A program made the position numbers and the translations under genes. The notes beneath the pieces are model-generated. The model was not told the origin of the DNA. It was given only the letters and a program-made list of their open reading frames with translations, and made no database searches. Shown in pieces: positions 1-8,597 of a stretch of 32,620 nt of DNA (position 1 is its first letter; every line of letters begins with the position of its first letter). This DNA comes from Microcystis aeruginosa Ma_SC_T_19800800_S464 (GTDB lineage: Bacteria; Cyanobacteriota; Cyanobacteriia; Cyanobacteriales; Microcystaceae), in contig SFBL01000107.1 of the NCBI GenBank assembly GCA_007095785.1, forward strand, positions 1-32,620, in the 5' to 3' direction.

Positions 1-65
1 GGAAAAAGTCCCTGAATTTTCCCCCCAATCACTCCAAGGGTCGGCACTTTTTGAGGGAAAAAAAG

Positions 66-96
66 TCTAAAAACCTTGTTGGATAAGGTTTTTAGA
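66..96. terminator. 12-bp perfect hairpin, possible terminator
   Basis: A perfect 12-bp stem (TCTAAAAACCTT paired with AAGGTTTTTAGA) closes a 7-base loop. The T-run lies inside the 3' arm, so it could end a gene entering from the left on the plus strand. It could also be a dispersed palindrome. No gene is visible in bases 1-227 to settle which. Confidence 0.45.
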
Positions 97-172
97 TTTA
101 TTCAGCAAACCCTAATTAAATTAGACTGTGTTGTGTGAAGATAATTAGCCACAAAGAAAACCAGAAAAAAAT

Positions 173-229
173 TAACTGATAACTGATAACTGATAACTGA
201 TAACTGATAACTGATAACTGATAACTGTT
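173..229. repeat. 7-bp tandem repeat array (TAACTGA)n
   Basis: About eight near-perfect copies of TAACTGA end in the stop codon (TAA on the minus strand) of the BolA gene. Related arrays recur at other gene borders in this window. Confidence 0.95.
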
Positions 230-479
230 ATTTTTCTGCTGCCCAACCGTCGGGAGTGTAGGTTTTTAATGCCAAAGCATGGATGGCTTCGGTAGCCAGT
301 GCCGATTGTAAAGCACCATAAACCATTTGATGCTGTTTAACGCGGGTTTTGCCGGCAAATTCGCCAGAAATAACCACCGCTTCCAAATGATCGCCACCTC
401 CCGTCAAATCCCGAATCATCACCTGTGCATCGGGGATTTGTTCTTGAATCATCGCTTCTACTTGGCGAAAGTCAACCAT
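228..479 (-). CDS. bolA: BolA family protein
   Basis: The 83-aa product has the length and core of the BolA family, including [17 protein letters not shown] and the conserved stretch [12 protein letters not shown]. BolA proteins are small class II KH-like folds that usually work with monothiol glutaredoxins in iron-sulfur and redox homeostasis, and some act on transcription. The ATG at 479 is preceded by a clear GAGGAG ribosome site about 6 bases upstream, which fixes the start. The TAA stop is the last unit of the adjacent 7-bp repeat array, so the array reaches the 3' end of the gene. In cyanobacteria bolA often lies next to a glutaredoxin gene; any such neighbour would be to the left of the window. 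Family assignment is firm; partner and role are inferred. Confidence 0.92.
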   Translation of the reverse strand: MVDFRQVEAMIQEQIPDAQVMIRDLTGGGDHLEAVVISGEFAGKTRVKQHQMVYGALQSALATEAIHALALKTYTPDGWAAEK

Positions 480-550
480 CTTAACTCCTCAAAACAATTA
501 AAGATACTCTGATCCCATTGTTACCGAAAGCTCGTCAATGGGGATAAAAT

Positions 551-1147
551 TCACTGCTGTGGGGGGGGATTGCTAGGAGTTGCGGAGGTGGGAGTCGGTG
601 CAGAGATGGGTGTGCTGACAAATCCCATCTCGTAGAGTTGTTGATAGCTTTTTTGTCCTAATTCACTGGTGGGGTTTTGGGATTGAATCACCTGAATTAA
701 CAAAGGAACCGCCAATTCTGGCTGATTTTGCGCCCTATGGACCAAAGCAAGCTTATAGGTGGCTTCATCCCGCATTTGTCCGGTGTTTAAAGCACTTTGA
801 CGCTGAGAATCGAATACTTTCGGGTCAATTCCTGAGAAACTATTAGCTAATTGCAGATGATAGTTAGATAGTTGGTTAAAAATCCGACGCGCTTGATTGA
901 GTTTGTCCACAGCGACATCGTATTTAGCGGCATTAATAGCGGCGTTCGCTTCTTCCACTAAACGTTGTCCCCCCTGAAGACTCAGGACACTATCGGCTTG
1001 ATTTAAGGGTTTTAATTCGTTAGGATCGCTAGCAGGAGTGTTTGAGTCGGGGGTTTGTGCTTGTCCGTTAGGTGCGATCGCAATCACTAAACCGATCGCC
1101 AGACTGAACAGATAAATTAAACTATAAGGCTGTTTTCGCTTAACCAT
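551..1147 (-). CDS. Exported helical-repeat protein, function unknown
   Basis: I do not recognise a named family. From the chosen start the product is 198 aa and opens with MVKRKQ followed by a hydrophobic stretch ending near NGQAQT, a good Sec signal peptide. The mature part is mostly predicted helix with TPR-like spacing (NAAINAAKYDVAVDKLNQA, then YKLALVHRAQNQPELA) and ends in a Pro/Thr/Ser-rich tail. That suggests a periplasmic scaffold or accessory protein. The open frame continues upstream with alternative starts at ATG 1198, ATG 1285 and GTG 1294, but those extensions lack normal-looking protein sequence and put the signal peptide in the interior. I therefore prefer ATG 1147, although its ribosome site is weak. 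Confidence 0.7.
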   Translation of the reverse strand: MVKRKQPYSLIYLFSLAIGLVIAIAPNGQAQTPDSNTPASDPNELKPLNQADSVLSLQGGQRLVEEANAAINAAKYDVAVDKLNQARRIFNQLSNYHLQLANSFSGIDPKVFDSQRQSALNTGQMRDEATYKLALVHRAQNQPELAVPLLIQVIQSQNPTSELGQKSYQQLYEMGFVSTPISAPTPTSATPSNPPPQQ

Positions 1148-1292
1148 AAAATTTCTCGACTTAATGTTCCTGATGGGAACGGCTATTTTTTTCGACATCG
1201 ACAACTGACCTATAGTAGCTTTTTTGGGGCAGTTTCGATCCGACCCCAGCTTTCTAGACGTTAGATCTAGCGGTTTTGTCGCCATGGCAAGC

Positions 1293-1316
1293 ACTGATTT
1301 TTCCCGAAAAATCAGT
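1293..1316. repeat. 10-bp perfect inverted repeat
   Basis: ACTGATTTTT and AAAAATCAGT form a perfect 10-bp stem around a 4-base CCCG loop, in the gap between the exported protein gene and the Uma2 remnants. It could be a terminator-like hairpin or a dispersed palindrome. No plus-strand gene ends just before it. Confidence 0.5.
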
Positions 1317-1429
1317 AGTAAGTCCCCAAAAAGTTAGTTTATCCCCCTGATTAATGGTTTAAATACCAATAATTCACCCGTTGGAAGGCTGTCCAGATAG
1401 AATAAAGAAAAAGCAGGAGTTTAGTTAAA

Positions 1430-1956
1430 ATGTCTTTATCACTGATTACTCGTAAGTTTACGGTGGAAGAATACGAAAAAATGGCAACCGAGGGAATAAT
1501 CAAACCCGATGAAAAAGTGGAATTAATTCGAGGAGAAATTATCAAAATGTCACCGATGGGAACCCGTCATGCTGCTTAGGACAGAAAATTATTCTTAGGG
1601 TGCAAAACCCGATTAGATTAAATAATAATTCTCAACCAGAACCAGATTTAAGTTTACTAATACCTCGCTCGGATTTTTATGTTGCTGCCCATCCTTGTCC
1701 TCAAGATATCTATTTAATTATTGAAGTTTCCGATTCTACCCTCGATTATGATCGCTATACTAAAATCCCTCTTTATGCGGAAGTAAATATTCAAGAGGTT
1801 TGGATTATAAATCTCAAGGAAGAATGTTTAGAAGTTTATCGTTATCCTTTGCATGGTAGTTATCAAGCTATTCAGAAATATTATCGAGGTGAAAGTATTT
1901 TTATTGAATCCTTTCCAGAAATAGAATTCACTATTGCAGAAATTTTAGGAGTGTAG
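1430..1956 (+). pseudogene. Broken Uma2 family endonuclease, copy 1
   Basis: This is a Uma2 (DUF820) gene with an internal deletion and frameshift. The N-terminal part, starting MSLSLITRKFTVEEYEK, runs from ATG 1430 to a TAG at 1577, just after MGTRHAA. The rest is in another frame from about 1580 to 1956 and keeps the PD-(D/E)xK-like features of the family: EPDLSLL, LIIEVSDST and a following KIPLYAE lysine. Intact family members are about 190 aa and have roughly 15-20 more residues between the HAA stretch and VQNPI, so that section is missing here. Uma2 proteins are abundant in cyanobacteria and are predicted nucleases of uncertain role. A second, near-identical copy follows after 5 bases. 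Confidence 0.85.
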
Positions 1957-1961
1957 TTAAA

Positions 1962-2490
1962 ATGTCCTTATCGCTGATTACCCGTAAATTTACGGTGGAA
2001 GAATACGAAAAAATGGCAACCGAGGGAATAATCAAACCCGATGAAAAAGTGGAATTAATTCGAGGAGAAATTATCAAAATGTCACCGATGGGAACCCGTC
2101 ATGCTGCGCGATCTTATTCTCTTAGGAGTGCAAAACCCGATTAGATTAAATAATAATTCTCAACCAGAACCAGATTTAAGTTTACTAATACCTCGCTCGG
2201 ATTTTTATGTTGCTGCCTATCCTTGTCCTCAAGATATCTATTTAATTATTGAAGTTTCCGATTCTACCCTCGATTATGATCGCTATACTAAAATCCCTCT
2301 TTATGCAGAAGCAAATATTCAAGAGGTTTGGATTGTCAATCTCAAGGAAGAATGTTTAGAAGTTTATCGCTATCCGCTGCGGGGTAGTTATCAAAATATT
2401 CAGAAATATTATCGAGGTGAAAGTATTTTTATTGAATCCTTTCCAGAAATAGAGTTAACTTTAATTGAAATACTCGGTAATATTTGTTAA
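1962..2490 (+). pseudogene. Broken Uma2 family endonuclease, copy 2
   Basis: This is a tandem duplicate of the preceding Uma2 remnant, starting at ATG 1962 after the same GTTAAAATG leader. It has the same N-terminal stretch up to MGTRHAA, then reads out of frame to a TAG at 2142. The C-terminal two thirds continues in a second frame from about 2101 (LRDLILLGVQNPI) to TAA 2490 and retains EPDLSLL and LIIEVSDST. The deletion lies at the same place as in copy 1, but the joined sequence on its right side differs. Copy 2 ends in LIEILGNIC where copy 1 ends in IAEILGV, so the copies have diverged slightly. It is very unlikely to make a working nuclease unless a frameshift joins the frames. Confidence 0.85.
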
Positions 2491-2548
2491 ATTAAATTCT
2501 ACAGCGTTTCTCATACCATTTTCCTTATTCCTGGCAGGCATCTTACTA

Positions 2549-3559
2549 TTAGTTTTCTAAGAGATGGCGGTACTTTCCTCCGAGATTTTCCGTTGCTTTG
2601 GTTAATTTCCCCTTTTCGTCTAGGATAGGTAGTTTCATGATTTCCGATGAGGCTTTAATTAAAAGTAGTACCTCCCGAAACTTAGCCGCATCTTCCTCTA
2701 GATGGGGGTTAAAATTAGCTCGTGACTCCAGTTCAGTTAAACTCTTAATAGCTCTACTATTGAGACTATTAATGAGGTATTGTAACTCCTTAATTCTGCG
2801 CTGAACTTGTCCTAAAAAACCCTTACTTTTATCTAATTGAGCTATTTTATTATTCACTTCCTTGGCGTATTCGATAGCTTTAGTTAGAGCCTTTTTCCCT
2901 TCTCCTCCTAAGACAAAACCACCAATCATTAAAGCAGGTCCGACGGTAATACCTCCTAAAACCACTGTTCCCAAAGCCATACCACCACCACTGGCAGCTA
3001 AAGAACCACCTCCTAACCATGCTAAGGTGGCATTCCAAGCGGCTGCCCCACTAAGTCCACTAATTGCTGTTCCTGTACTAGCAGTACCAAAAAGACCAAT
3101 TAATCCTAGGGTTGTCTGACTGGCTGCCGAGGCGACTCTTACTACTTTTAAACCTCCCACAGCCAAACTTTGCGCGTCTAACACTTCTGCTTTATATTCC
3201 TTGAATTGTTCAGCAGAAAATCCCTCAAACCCTTCTAAGAAGCGTTGATGGGATGGGGAGGAATTTTGACCAATTCTTTGACTAATTCTTTGATCAATGC
3301 GTCGAACAAACTTAACAAATCTGCCGATAGTGTTGATTTTGACATTAATTTGCAGTTGACCGTATTCTTCTGCGAATTTTTGGGTAGCTTGAAACTTTTT
3401 TTCTAGGGATTTATTGGCTTTTTTGTATCTTTGTTCGGCACTTTTGCCAATTTTTTCGGCCTTTTGTAGCTTGGAGACACCATCAGCACCCGCGCTAACA
3501 CCCACACCAGCAGTAACTAAGGCAGCCGCACCAAGAATAATCGGGATAATAAAGATCAT
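2549..3559 (-). CDS. Membrane-associating protein with glycine-rich hydrophobic core
   Basis: I do not recognise a named family. The 336-337-aa product has an N-terminal hydrophobic segment (IIPIILGAAALVTAGVGV) and a lysine-rich helical stretch likely to form a coiled coil (about residues 30-75). A long Gly/Ala-rich hydrophobic core follows (about residues 135-225, including GGGSLAASGGGMALG and GPALMIGGFVLGG), then a second helical part. This plan of amphipathic helices around a glycine-zipper hairpin resembles membrane-inserting or pore-forming helical proteins and proteins found near dynamin-like GTPases, but no such partner is present. ATG 3559 is chosen because an AGGAG ribosome site lies about 10 bases upstream; a TTG at 3565 is also in frame. 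Function is inferred only from shape. Confidence 0.75.
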   Translation of the reverse strand: MIFIIPIILGAAALVTAGVGVSAGADGVSKLQKAEKIGKSAEQRYKKANKSLEKKFQATQKFAEEYGQLQINVKINTIGRFVKFVRRIDQRISQRIGQNSSPSHQRFLEGFEGFSAEQFKEYKAEVLDAQSLAVGGLKVVRVASAASQTTLGLIGLFGTASTGTAISGLSGAAAWNATLAWLGGGSLAASGGGMALGTVVLGGITVGPALMIGGFVLGGEGKKALTKAIEYAKEVNNKIAQLDKSKGFLGQVQRRIKELQYLINSLNSRAIKSLTELESRANFNPHLEEDAAKFREVLLLIKASSEIMKLPILDEKGKLTKATENLGGKYRHLLEN

Positions 3560-3674
3560 GACCAAAAATCTCCTAGTCTATCCAGTCTTGGAAAATTCTA
3601 CCAACATAGTTAAAAAAAAATCAAGGATTGTATCGGTAGAATTACTGAATAGCTGATAGCTGGTAGCTGAGGAT

Positions 3675-4532
3675 TTATAACTTGCGTTCGTAACTTAACA
3701 ATGTATTTTTTAATAACATTGCCACCGTCATCGGACCGACACCCCCGGGGACAGGAGTAAGATAACTAGCTACTTCTAAAACCCCAGCATAGTCCACATC
3801 GCCCACCAAACGGTCAGCGACGCGATTAATCCCCACATCTACCACCACTGCACCCGGTTTTACCATATCTGGGGTGATTAAATTCGCTTTACCGACCGCA
3901 GGTACTAAAATATCGGCACTTCTGGTTATTTCTGCCAGATTTTCCGTGCGCGAGTGAGCAATAGTTACCGTAGCGTTTTCCTCCAATAACATTAAAGCTA
4001 AAGGTTTTCCCACTAGAATACTGCGACCCAGCACCACCGCGTGCTTACCGGCTATGGGAATATTATATTCTTTCAGCAGTGCCATTACCCCCGCAGGAGT
4101 ACAACTGCGGATACAGTCCTCACCCCGCACTAAACCGCCTAAATTGAGAGGATGTAGGCCATCAGCATCTTTTTTCGGGTCAATTTGGTAGAGAAGGGAA
4201 ACCGCATCTAAATGCTTGGGTAAGGGTAATTGAATTAAAATCCCGTCCACCCGCTCATCTTGATTGAGACGGACAATTTCCGCTAAAATTTCTGGTTCAC
4301 TTGTATTGGTAGGAAAATGACGACCAAAAGAGGCCATACCGATTTTAGTACAAGCTTTCTCCTTATTGCGGACATAAACGGCACTAGCGGGATTATTCCC
4401 CACCATCAACACCGCTAACCCCGGAGGTCGTCCCCTTTGAGATTTTAGCGTCTGGATGCGCTCTCCTAGGCCAAGCTGGATTTTTTGAGCTAAGGCTTTC
4501 CCGTCGAGAATTTGGCAAGTAGTTACGGACAT
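3675..4532 (-). CDS. folD: Bifunctional methylenetetrahydrofolate dehydrogenase/cyclohydrolase FolD
   Basis: FolD converts 5,10-methylene-THF to 10-formyl-THF in the cytoplasm through NADP-linked dehydrogenase and cyclohydrolase steps, supplying one-carbon units for purine and formyl-Met synthesis. The 285-aa product from ATG 4532 ([15 protein letters not shown]) matches the usual length. Visible motifs, in order, are [14 protein letters not shown] with the catalytic lysine, [38 protein letters not shown], the nucleotide-binding [12 protein letters not shown] and the C-terminal [15 protein letters not shown] longer frame to 4601 adds 23 residues that do not look like FolD and would run close to the divergent lipoprotein gene. 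Short AGCTGATAGCTG-type repeats lie just past the stop. Identification is secure. Confidence 0.97.
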   Translation of the reverse strand: MSVTTCQILDGKALAQKIQLGLGERIQTLKSQRGRPPGLAVLMVGNNPASAVYVRNKEKACTKIGMASFGRHFPTNTSEPEILAEIVRLNQDERVDGILIQLPLPKHLDAVSLLYQIDPKKDADGLHPLNLGGLVRGEDCIRSCTPAGVMALLKEYNIPIAGKHAVVLGRSILVGKPLALMLLEENATVTIAHSRTENLAEITRSADILVPAVGKANLITPDMVKPGAVVVDVGINRVADRLVGDVDYAGVLEVASYLTPVPGGVGPMTVAMLLKNTLLSYERKL

Positions 4533-4621
4533 TCTATGATAGTACCGAGAACAAAAATCTTTCGGATCTATTCTATGGTCAGAAAGATTGGCTAATCGCA
4601 CTCGTTAAGGTTAAAGCAAGA

Positions 4622-5332
4622 ATGTCTATTCAGACTCGTGTAGGGCGCATCGGCAGTTTATTATTATTGCTAGGGTTATTCGGTTGTAGTACCCTTGCTG
4701 ACCTCGGTATTGCCGTTCCCTACATCGGTGATCCTCCCCTAACAGCGATCGAGCAATTACAGGAAAAACCAAAAGGCGCTTTAGTTTATCTTAGGGGAAC
4801 CGTGAGCAATTATGCCCCTTTTTTAACTGGAGGGGCCTATCTTTTGCAGGATGGATCCGGGAAGATTTGGATTCGCACCAATAGCAATAAATTACCCCGT
4901 CAAGGCGAAGAAATCGTCATTAAGGGCAAAATTGACTTTGAGGCTATTCCCCAGGGTTCCCAAAGCGTTAACGAATTGTATGTGCTGGAATTAGAACAGA
5001 TGGATGCAGTAGCGGTTAATTCGGTTCCCACTCCCTCCCCGTCCCCAGAAATTAAACCTTCCCCCACCTCAGAAGTTAAACCCCCAGAAAATAATTCTCC
5101 CCCAGTCTCCACTAAACCCCTGGAAAATCCCCGACAGGTGACAATTCCTGGCGCAGCTGAAACAAAACCCCCAGAAACTCCCGTCCTTACCCCCGTTAAA
5201 CCCAATCCCCCTGCGCAACCCGTCGCAGAAGCGATTCCCCCCAAACCCCCCGCAGTGGTTAAACCCATCCCAGATCCCCTCGATGCTTTCTTTTTACCCC
5301 ATAAACAAAGGGAGAAAAACAGCAAACAGTAA
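4622..5332 (+). CDS. Lipoprotein with OB-fold domain and proline-rich tail
   Basis: No named function is recognised. The 236-aa product begins with a lipoprotein signal whose lipobox is LFGC, giving a lipidated Cys at residue 22, so it should be anchored to a membrane facing the periplasm. Residues about 45-130 look like a small OB-fold of the nucleic-acid-binding-like or periplasmic BOF type (LVYLRGTVSNYAPFLTGGAY, then LLQDGSGKIWIRT and GEEIVIKGKI). Residues about 135-225 are a Pro/Lys/Thr-rich linker typical of cell-envelope spacers. It diverges from folD across an 89-base gap. The final codons and the TAA stop lie in the start of a repeat array, so the extreme C-terminus (SKQ) may have been set by repeat growth. 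Confidence 0.8.
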   Translation: MSIQTRVGRIGSLLLLLGLFGCSTLADLGIAVPYIGDPPLTAIEQLQEKPKGALVYLRGTVSNYAPFLTGGAYLLQDGSGKIWIRTNSNKLPRQGEEIVIKGKIDFEAIPQGSQSVNELYVLELEQMDAVAVNSVPTPSPSPEIKPSPTSEVKPPENNSPPVSTKPLENPRQVTIPGAAETKPPETPVLTPVKPNPPAQPVAEAIPPKPPAVVKPIPDPLDAFFLPHKQREKNSKQ

Positions 5333-5402
5333 TCAGTAATCAGTAAACAGTAATCAGTAAACAGTAATCAGTAATCAGTAATCAGTAATCAGTAATCAGT
5401 AG
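5324..5402. repeat. Tandem repeat array (AATCAGT / AAACAGT)
   Basis: About eleven copies of a 7-base unit alternate between AATCAGT and AAACAGT. The array includes the stop codon of the lipoprotein gene and ends about 12 bases before the next start codon. Confidence 0.95.
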
Positions 5403-5414
5403 CGGGGCAAACAG

Positions 5415-5774
5415 ATGGAGAGTAAAGTTTATGACAAAGCTTATAAATTTGCCATTAGGATTGTTAAAGGCTATAAATATTTGTGTGAAACTAAACAAGA
5501 ATATATTTTGTCAAAACAGCTATTAAGGAGTGGCACTTCAATCGGGGCTAACATTGCCGAGGCTAATGGAGCTATTTCTAAAGCTGATTTTCGAGCTAAA
5601 ATGTCAATAGCTTATAAGGAGTGTCTAGAAACAAAGTATTGGCTGTCTCTATTGAAAGACACTAATTACATAGAGGAAAGAGCCTTTCAAAGTATCAATG
5701 ATGACGCGGAGGAAATTGGTAAAATGCTTTGGGCTATTCTAAAAACCTGCCAAGAAAATACCAAAACCCGATAA
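5415..5774 (+). CDS. Four helix bundle protein (23S rRNA IVP-like)
   Basis: The 119-aa product has the standard features of the four helix bundle / S23 family: YKFAIRIVKGYKYL, then SKQLLRSGTSIGANIAEA and a later KECLETKYWLSLL helix. Members form small helical bundles, often pentamers, and occur in rRNA intervening sequences or as scattered single genes near repeats; their molecular role is unresolved. The gene lies between two 7-bp repeat arrays and its TAA stop at 5772 is formed inside the second. No strong ribosome site is seen before the ATG. Its placement between arrays, like a cassette, is compatible with mobility or frequent rearrangement, but no transposase or attachment site is visible. 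Confidence 0.9.
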   Translation: MESKVYDKAYKFAIRIVKGYKYLCETKQEYILSKQLLRSGTSIGANIAEANGAISKADFRAKMSIAYKECLETKYWLSLLKDTNYIEERAFQSINDDAEEIGKMLWAILKTCQENTKTR

Positions 5775-5807
5775 CTGATAACTGATAACTGATAACTGAT
5801 AACTGAT
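5770..5807. repeat. Tandem repeat array (ATAACTG)n bridging two genes
   Basis: About five copies of ATAACTG fill the whole gap between the four helix bundle gene and the Nudix gene. The array provides the TAA stop of the first gene and runs into the ATG of the second, leaving no normal ribosome site. Confidence 0.95.
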
Positions 5808-6225
5808 GATATTCGTTGCTTTGGCGATTTTAGAACAGGAAGGTCGCTTTTTAATGCAGTTGCGCGACGACATCCCGACGATTCTCTATCCAGGGGTGTG
5901 GGGTTTATTTGGTGGTCACTTAGAAGCGGGTGAAAATCCAGAAATAGGATTAAAACGAGAGTTAAAAGAAGAAATTAACTACGAAGCCCCCAGTTTACGC
6001 TATTTTCGCTCTTATAACGATGATAATCTCTCTCGTTATCTTTATCATGTACCCCTGACCGTGGGATTAGAAAAATTAGTGCAAACGGAAGGACAAGATT
6101 TAGCATTATTACCCCCAGCTGCCATCCTTCAAGGGGAATACTATTCCCAGAAGATTAATCAGACTCGTCCTTTAGGAAAAATTCATCGCCAGATATTGCT
6201 CGATTTTATAGAACTAGAATTATAG
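5806..6225 (+). CDS. Nudix hydrolase
   Basis: The 139-aa product is a single-domain Nudix hydrolase. Such enzymes cleave nucleoside diphosphates linked to another moiety, using divalent metals held by the Nudix box. The box is visible at about residues 37-59: GHLEAGE, seven residues, RELKEE, then INY. The metal-binding glutamates are intact, but the usual Gly near the end of the motif is Asn. The N-terminus begins directly with the first beta strand (MIFVALAILEQEGRFLMQLR), so this start fits the fold. The ATG emerges from a 7-bp repeat array and lacks a Shine-Dalgarno site. It is either weakly translated or coupled to the four helix bundle gene 31 bases upstream. The substrate cannot be read from sequence. 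Confidence 0.9.
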   Translation: MIFVALAILEQEGRFLMQLRDDIPTILYPGVWGLFGGHLEAGENPEIGLKRELKEEINYEAPSLRYFRSYNDDNLSRYLYHVPLTVGLEKLVQTEGQDLALLPPAAILQGEYYSQKINQTRPLGKIHRQILLDFIELEL

Positions 6226-6367
6226 TGGATATTAGAGCCAGACAAGGAACTCCCTTATCTATACAGAAGTCGTAGTTAACACTGCTCCTCACCTCCCTCG
6301 AAGGCAAAATGCTCCCGCTTTTTGAATGGCTTTATTGAAACGTCAATCTTATTTTGGCTTTGTCTTT

Positions 6368-7693
6368 ATGAACCAGTCGCGTCCCTCGTTCGTTTCCGTG
6401 CCGAAACTCCTATCTGGAGGTGCGATCGCTACCCTAGCAGTTAGTTCCCTGATGGTCCTCACCCCCGCAGCCAAAGGGGAAAAACCCTTAGAAGATAACC
6501 CGAAAGCAGTCATCGACCAGGTTTGGCAAATTGTTAATAATGAATTTGTAGACCGTAGTTTTCATCAAATTGATTGGCAAAAAAAACGTCAAGAATTGTT
6601 AAGCAGAAATTATACTAATCCCCAACAAGCTTACACAGCAATTCGCGAAGCTTTAAAGGAATTGGGTGATAGTTATACCCGTTTTTTAACTCCTAGGGAA
6701 TTTTCTGTCCTCACCAGTCAAACTTCCGGAGAATTATCGGGAATTGGGGTACGTTTGGCTCTCGATAAACGCACTAGCGATCTGGTCGTTGTCGATACGG
6801 TGAAAAAATCCCCCGCCAAGGAAGCGGGAGTGAAAAGCGGCGATCGCCTGATCAGAATTAATGGCAAACCCACCGCTTTAATGACCTTAGAACAGGCAAT
6901 GGAGGCACTACAGGGAGAAGTGGGTACTAGCGTTAGTTTACAGCTTGCCCGTCCCGATCAAGGGGTATTTGAAGTGACTTTGACCCGGGTAGATATCGAA
7001 ATCCCCTCCGTTAGCTATACCCTTAAACAGGAAGCTGGGGTGAAAGTTGGTTATATCAAACTGGATGAATTTAGTTCCCACGCAGCCGAACAAATGAAAC
7101 AGGCGATCGAGGAATTAAGTCAACAACAGGTATCCGGCTATGTTCTCGATCTCCGGGGCAACCCCGGCGGGTTACTATTTGCTAGTGTCGATATCGCTCG
7201 CATGTGGATGAAACAAGGCAAAATCGTTAGCACCATCGATCGACGGGGCGGAGATCGCCAATTTATCGCCAATAACACCGCTATTACCGATTTACCCCTA
7301 GTGGTCTTGGTTAATAAAGGTTCAGCGAGTGCCAGCGAAATCCTCGCTGGGGCGCTGAAAGAAAATGGCCGGGCGACTTTAGTGGGTACATCGACCTATG
7401 GCAAGAGTACCGTCCAATCAGTACACACCCTCTCCGATGGTTCTGGATTAGCGGTGACAATTGCCCGTTATTATCCCCCCAACGGCGAAAATATCTACAA
7501 AAAAGGCATTAAACCCGATGTGCAGATCGAGTTAACCCAAGAACAACAGCTGCGCTTCCGCGATGATCCTTCTTTGCTGGGAACTAAGGATGATCCCCAG
7601 TATCAACAGGCGATCTCACTCCTACAATCCCATAGTGTTAAACGTCCAGGCACTGGCAATCTCAATAATCCGTTGAGTAGTCGGGCCGAATAA
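6368..7693 (+). CDS. ctpA: Carboxyl-terminal processing protease, S41 family (CtpA-like)
   Basis: The product is a periplasmic or lumenal S41 peptidase. In cyanobacteria this family includes CtpA, which trims the D1 precursor, as well as paralogues CtpB and CtpC. After a signal peptide (KLLSGGAIATLAVSSLMV) come the N-terminal helical part, a PDZ domain (about residues 100-180, including ELSGIGVRLAL and AGVKSGDRLIRING), and the catalytic core. The core has the substrate-cleft strand YVLDLRGNPGG, the nucleophile in KGSASASEILAG and the general-base lysine in YGKSTVQ. Length is about 441 aa from ATG 6368; an in-frame ATG at 6326 adds 14 residues. Neither start has a good ribosome site, and 6368 gives the cleaner signal peptide. 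Which of the Ctp paralogues this is cannot be fixed here. Confidence 0.92.
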   Translation: MNQSRPSFVSVPKLLSGGAIATLAVSSLMVLTPAAKGEKPLEDNPKAVIDQVWQIVNNEFVDRSFHQIDWQKKRQELLSRNYTNPQQAYTAIREALKELGDSYTRFLTPREFSVLTSQTSGELSGIGVRLALDKRTSDLVVVDTVKKSPAKEAGVKSGDRLIRINGKPTALMTLEQAMEALQGEVGTSVSLQLARPDQGVFEVTLTRVDIEIPSVSYTLKQEAGVKVGYIKLDEFSSHAAEQMKQAIEELSQQQVSGYVLDLRGNPGGLLFASVDIARMWMKQGKIVSTIDRRGGDRQFIANNTAITDLPLVVLVNKGSASASEILAGALKENGRATLVGTSTYGKSTVQSVHTLSDGSGLAVTIARYYPPNGENIYKKGIKPDVQIELTQEQQLRFRDDPSLLGTKDDPQYQQAISLLQSHSVKRPGTGNLNNPLSSRAE

Positions 7694-7942
7694 TCGTCCT
7701 AGTAAATCTGGGGAAACGGCGACTGTTTCGGCGAAATGGCGATTCTAGAACAGCCTTTACGGTCTTTAACAGCGCTCTCTCTGGCTCCCGTGCAGTTGCT
7801 CGTGATTCCCCCCAAAGATTTCTGCAGCTACAAATTCTGCAACTAAGCATAAGAGGCAGTATAAAACTGTATCTCTGGATACAAATGCTCGATTGTTCGC
7901 CAAAAAGTCAACTGCTCAAAACCAGAGACCCCACACCCTGCT

Positions 7943-8533
7943 CTATAATTCCCGACGACCTTCTAAAGCTCTCGCTAAGGTTACTTCATCAGCGTATTCC
8001 AGATCGCCGCCCATGGGCAACCCGAAAGCGATCCGGGTAACTTTGGTGAAGGGTTTCAGTAAACCCCCGATATACAAAGTCGTGGTTTCCCCCTCGACAC
8101 TGGGACTGATAGCTAAGATAACTTCCTGAATTTTTTTCTGGCTGACTCTGGTGACTAAAGACTGTATATTTAATTGATCTGGTCCAATCCCATCCATAGG
8201 TGAGATAACACCCCCTAAAACGTGATATTTGCCCGAATATTCCCTTGTTTTCTCCAAAGCAATCACATCTCTGGAGTCGGCCACCACACAGATAGTACCC
8301 GTTTCTCGGTTAGGATTGCGGCAAATTTCACAAATCGGTTCGGCCGAAAGATGAAAACAAACCTGACATAATCCTACTTGTTTTTTAGCTGCCACGATCG
8401 CCTGGGCCAATTCGATCGCATCTTGTTCCGGTCGTTTGAGAATATACAAGGCCAGACGTTGGGCGCTTTTTGGTCCGACCCCTGGTAATTTTTGTAACTG
8501 CTCGATCAAACGAGCTAAAGGCGGTGTATAAAT
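7943..8533 (-). CDS. recR: Recombination protein RecR with unusual start
   Basis: RecR works with RecO (and RecF) to load RecA on gapped DNA. The product has the helix-hairpin-helix motif ([18 protein letters not shown]), a four-cysteine zinc site (CQVC and CEIC), and a Toprim domain ([16 protein letters not shown] through [11 protein letters not shown]). The usual family N-terminus, [12 protein letters not shown], is encoded in frame upstream of the first TTG at 8509, but no ATG, GTG or TTG precedes it before an in-frame stop at 8555-8557 inside a 7-bp repeat array. I place the start at ATT 8533 (a known rare start codon), about 10 bases after an AAGGGG ribosome-like site; CTG 8554 is another option. 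The protein would then be about 196 aa, normal for RecR. The family is certain and the start is not. Confidence 0.9.
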   Translation of the reverse strand: MYTPPLARLIEQLQKLPGVGPKSAQRLALYILKRPEQDAIELAQAIVAAKKQVGLCQVCFHLSAEPICEICRNPNRETGTICVVADSRDVIALEKTREYSGKYHVLGGVISPMDGIGPDQLNIQSLVTRVSQKKIQEVILAISPSVEGETTTLYIGGLLKPFTKVTRIAFGLPMGGDLEYADEVTLARALEGRREL

Positions 8534-8548
8534 AGCGGTTAATCCCCT

Positions 8549-8597
8549 TATCAGTTATCAGTTATCAGTTATCAGTGGGTAAGTTATCAGTTATCAG
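8549..8597. repeat. Tandem repeat array (TTATCAG)n upstream of recR
   Basis: About six TTATCAG units, in two blocks split by a short GTGGG-type spacer, lie directly upstream of recR (minus strand). They supply its upstream in-frame stop. The unit is the reverse complement of the arrays at 173 and 5770. Confidence 0.93.

Noticed and set aside
173-229. 7-bp array as a CRISPR array
   Set aside because: Units are contiguous with no spacers, so it is a tandem repeat.
1351-1545. Minus-strand 64-codon frame
   Set aside because: It overlaps the Uma2 remnant, whose plus-strand reading clearly matches a family.
4900-5325. Long minus-strand open frame rich in Gly across the lipoprotein gene
   Set aside because: It is the antisense of a proline-rich linker, with no start signals or recognisable domain; the plus-strand lipoprotein explains the region.
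7694-7942. Possible small RNA between the Ctp protease gene and recR
   Set aside because: No stable hairpin with a T-run or promoter pair could be identified by eye.
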